Source: Pseudomonadota bacterium
GTDB lineage: Bacteria > Desulfobacterota > Desulfovibrionia > Desulfovibrionales > Desulfovibrionaceae
Length of the DNA: 7,606 bases
Reading direction: 5' to 3'
Assembly: GCA_023450535.1 (NCBI GenBank)
Contig: JAEXGX010000391.1
Coordinates: 1-7,606 of the forward strand
Shown here: positions 6,272 through 7,606 of the stretch, piece by piece
How positions within the stretch are numbered: position 1 is the stretch's first letter
How the letters are laid out: each line of letters opens with the position of its first letter
Translations under genes and position numbers: made by a program
Notes under the pieces: generated by a model
What the model saw: the letters and a program-made list of their open reading frames with translations, nothing else
What the model was told of the DNA's origin: nothing
Databases searched by the model: none

Positions 6272-6952
6272 ATGCGCCTCCGCACCCGTTCCATCGCTCT
6301 TTCGTTTCTTTCCCTGCTGCTTTGTGTCGGCCTGTCTGCCTGCCAAAAAAATGTCGCTCCGCATCAACTGGAAGGAGATTCTCTTTCGATCGGCGTGGCG
6401 CCGTTCGTTCAACCTTTAACCAGAGTTGACCTGTTGGCGGGTTACATTCCCGAAACGCAGGAACGCGTCACCCCGGAGCAACTCGCCGCTCTCGACTCAC
6501 TGTTTCAGGCCAAACTTCAAAACCGCAAAGCAGATTTCCGTTTTCTCTCCCGCGCGAGCCTGCCTTCCGCTCCGGTTACGGACGAGCAGGGACGACGGAG
6601 TGCTCTGGCCACCTGGCTTGATTACGCCCGGAAGCAAAAGGTGCAGCTTCTGGTACTGCCCATGATTCTGGACTGGCGGGAACGTCAGGGGGGCGACATG
6701 GGGGTCACTTCTCCTGCATCCGTTAATATGGACGTATTTCTGCTTGACACGCGTGACGCCTCCGCTCGAGCCTTGCCCGGCGGAAGGGAAATCCCCGTGG
6801 TGCAGCGCGCCCACTATGCCGAAACCCAGGAAGCTCTGACCAGCAATCTGCTGGAGATTGGAGAATTCTTCAAGCGCAAGGGGAAATGGGTGACGGCGGC
6901 CGCACTGTGCGGCGAAGGCATGGACAAGGCCATCGTCGAACTCGGTTTGTAG
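6272..6952 (+). CDS. Putative outer-membrane lipoprotein of unknown function
   Basis: A 226-residue protein with a lipoprotein signal: basic start MRLRTR, hydrophobic core (about 8-20), then lipobox LSAC with Cys24 as the lipidated residue. Gln at +2, rather than Asp, suggests sorting to the outer membrane. After a short linker comes a strand-like SIGVAPF segment, then a helix-rich part (TPEQLAALDSLFQAKL), a second hydrophobic strand QLLVLPMIL, and a C-terminal block HYAETQEALTSNLLEIGEFFKRKGKW ending in ELGL (the internal run is residues about 188-210). An APF-type strand followed by a nucleotide-free alpha/beta layout loosely recalls LpoB/CsgG-like periplasmic lipoproteins, but this is a guess. 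AAGGA 6 bases before ATG 6272 decides the start; the frame extends upstream into hisB without support. It is probably transcribed with hisB, 47 bases away. Confidence 0.85.
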   Translation: MRLRTRSIALSFLSLLLCVGLSACQKNVAPHQLEGDSLSIGVAPFVQPLTRVDLLAGYIPETQERVTPEQLAALDSLFQAKLQNRKADFRFLSRASLPSAPVTDEQGRRSALATWLDYARKQKVQLLVLPMILDWRERQGGDMGVTSPASVNMDVFLLDTRDASARALPGGREIPVVQRAHYAETQEALTSNLLEIGEFFKRKGKWVTAAALCGEGMDKAIVELGL

Positions 6953-6976
6953 CAGATTATGGGGTGTTGATGTTAT

Positions 6977-7020
6977 AAGGGGGAGGGAAAACTTTCTTCA
7001 GAAAGTTTTCCCTCCCCCTT
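6977..7020. repeat. Perfect 20-bp inverted repeat with TTCA loop, terminator-like
   Basis: The arms at 6977-6996 and 7001-7020 are exact reverse complements separated by only TTCA (6997-7000). The inner part pairs AAAACTTTC with GAAAGTTTT and the outer part is a G-run/C-run stem. It begins 24 bases after the lipoprotein stop, so transcription termination or mRNA 3'-end protection is the likely role. No run of T follows on either strand beyond the two T closing the right arm, so it is not a textbook intrinsic terminator. From memory, near-identical G-rich/AAAACTTT hairpins recur between genes in Desulfovibrio genomes, so it may be one copy of a dispersed family. Confidence 0.7.
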
Positions 7021-7207
7021 GCCCCCTCTCTTTCCAAGACTTTTATCAAACCCATTTCCCTCCCGCTTTCCGGGAGCAATGCTACAGAATTATTTTGAAC
7101 CAGGAATGCCCCACTGTTCCGCTCCGGGAGCCCTGCGTTCACGGGATATGCAAGCCACGCTCCTTCCGCAAATTCGCTTTCCCGCAAGAGAATAAAAGGA
7201 CCCCTCT
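7021..7207 (+). promoter_or_regulatory. hisA upstream region with two short inverted repeats, no clear promoter
   Basis: This non-coding stretch starts C/T-rich (GCCCCCTCTCTTTCC), then becomes AT-rich around 7083-7098. CTCCCG at 7060-7065 and CGGGAG at 7071-7076 form a 6-bp stem with a 5-base loop. GCTCC-G-GGAGC at 7121-7131 is a near-perfect palindrome that could be a protein-binding site. I found no convincing -35/-10 pair: TTGAAC at 7095-7100 lacks a suitable -10 at the right distance. AAAGGA at 7195-7200 is the hisA ribosome site, 7 bases before ATG 7208. No histidine codon run typical of a leader peptide is present. Confidence 0.35.
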
Positions 7208-7606
7208 ATGATCATTTTTCCCGCCGTCGATTTGCAAGGAGGCCAGGCCGTCCGCCTCAAGCAGGGCAAGGCCGATGAGTCCACCGTGTTTTCTCCTGAT
7301 CCCGTGGCCGCCGCTCTGCGCTGGCAGGAAGAAGGAGCCGAATGGCTGCACCTGGTAGACCTGGACGGAGCCTTTCAGGGAGAAAGCGTCAATGCAGCGC
7401 AGGTCAAGGCCATCTGCGCCGCTCTTGATATTCCCGTTCAACTTGGCGGCGGCGTGCGTGACGAAGCTGCTGTGCGCATGTGGTTTGACGCCGGAGTCAC
7501 CCGCCTGATCATCGGTACGTTGGCGTTGGAAAAGCCCGAAGAATTTTCCCGTATCTGCAAGCTCTTCCCCGGCCGCATCGGTGTATCACTCGACGCTGCA
7601 GACGGC
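7208..7606 (+). CDS. hisA: Phosphoribosylformimino-5-aminoimidazole carboxamide ribotide isomerase, 3' end outside window
   Basis: Performs the Amadori-type ring opening and isomerisation of ProFAR to PRFAR, the step before the HisF/HisH cyclase in histidine synthesis; a cytosolic TIM barrel of about 240 residues. The 133 residues visible start MIIFPAVDLQGG with catalytic Asp8, continue with VDLDGAFQG, the first phosphate-binding loop LGGGVRD, RLIIGT, and reach GVSLDAADG with the second catalytic Asp129 near the window edge. The DLQGGQAVRL start and the VDLDGA segment distinguish HisA from its paralogue HisF. ATG 7208 is preceded by AAAGGA. The 255-base gap and the strong hairpin upstream suggest transcription at least partly separate from hisB and the lipoprotein gene. 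The frame remains open at the last base. Confidence 0.96.
   Translation, partial: MIIFPAVDLQGGQAVRLKQGKADESTVFSPDPVAAALRWQEEGAEWLHLVDLDGAFQGESVNAAQVKAICAALDIPVQLGGGVRDEAAVRMWFDAGVTRLIIGTLALEKPEEFSRICKLFPGRIGVSLDAADG

Noticed and set aside
6345..6351. Run of seven A right after the lipobox cysteine as a phase-variation tract
   Set aside because: Too short for typical phase variation, and it encodes a plausible Gln-Lys-Asn stretch in an intact gene.
6370..6384. The 15-base string AGGAGATTCTCTTTC shared with the guaA ribosome-site region (2365-2379)
   Set aside because: In the lipoprotein gene it simply encodes part of EGDSLSI; one short match with no further similarity around it is most likely coincidence.
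6957..7187. A 76-codon minus-strand frame between the lipoprotein gene and hisA
   Set aside because: It reads through the perfect inverted repeat; its ENFLKKVFPPP end is just translated hairpin, a common kind of spurious gene call.

Overview
This window looks like an ordinary chromosomal housekeeping segment of a GC-rich Gram-negative bacterium. The gene order guaB-guaA-tatB-tatC-hisB-lipoprotein-hisA and a long GC-rich intergenic hairpin of a familiar style suggest Desulfovibrionaceae (Desulfovibrio/Bilophila type). That assignment is inference from layout and remembered sequence flavour, not a database match. Every gene is on the + strand and coding density is high.

Layout: (1) 1-594 is the 3' part of a poly-gamma-glutamate system protein (PgsW-like) with a C-terminal membrane helix. 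(2) A candidate sigma70 promoter overlaps its 3' end and would drive guaB (642-2099), encoding IMP dehydrogenase. (3) A 280-base gap holds a strong GC hairpin just after guaB and a structured leader before guaA (2380-3927), encoding GMP synthase. guaB and guaA catalyse the two consecutive steps IMP to XMP to GMP. (4) tatB (4005-4343) and tatC (4340-5611) encode two subunits of the twin-arginine protein export translocase. They overlap by ATGA, and tatC overlaps hisB (5604-6224, imidazoleglycerol-phosphate dehydratase) by 8 bases, so tatB-tatC-hisB looks like one translationally coupled unit. (5) An outer-membrane-type lipoprotein of unknown function (6272-6952) follows at short distance. (6) A perfect 20-bp inverted repeat (6977-7020) lies in the 255-base gap before hisA (7208 to the window end, partial), which encodes another histidine-pathway enzyme.

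I found no mobile element, CRISPR array, tRNA, rRNA or defence system. The most unusual point is tatC. It encodes the usual six-helix core behind an extra, low-complexity, acidic, Pro/Ala/Ser-rich N-terminal segment of about 156 residues. That segment contains a run of eight A just before the core. Slippage of one base either way there would end translation at once, and one of the two stops would overlap a methionine codon at the start of the canonical core. Other points worth checking are the perfect inverted repeat, the guaB promoter inside the preceding gene, the structured guaA leader, and the uncharacterised lipoprotein between two his genes.
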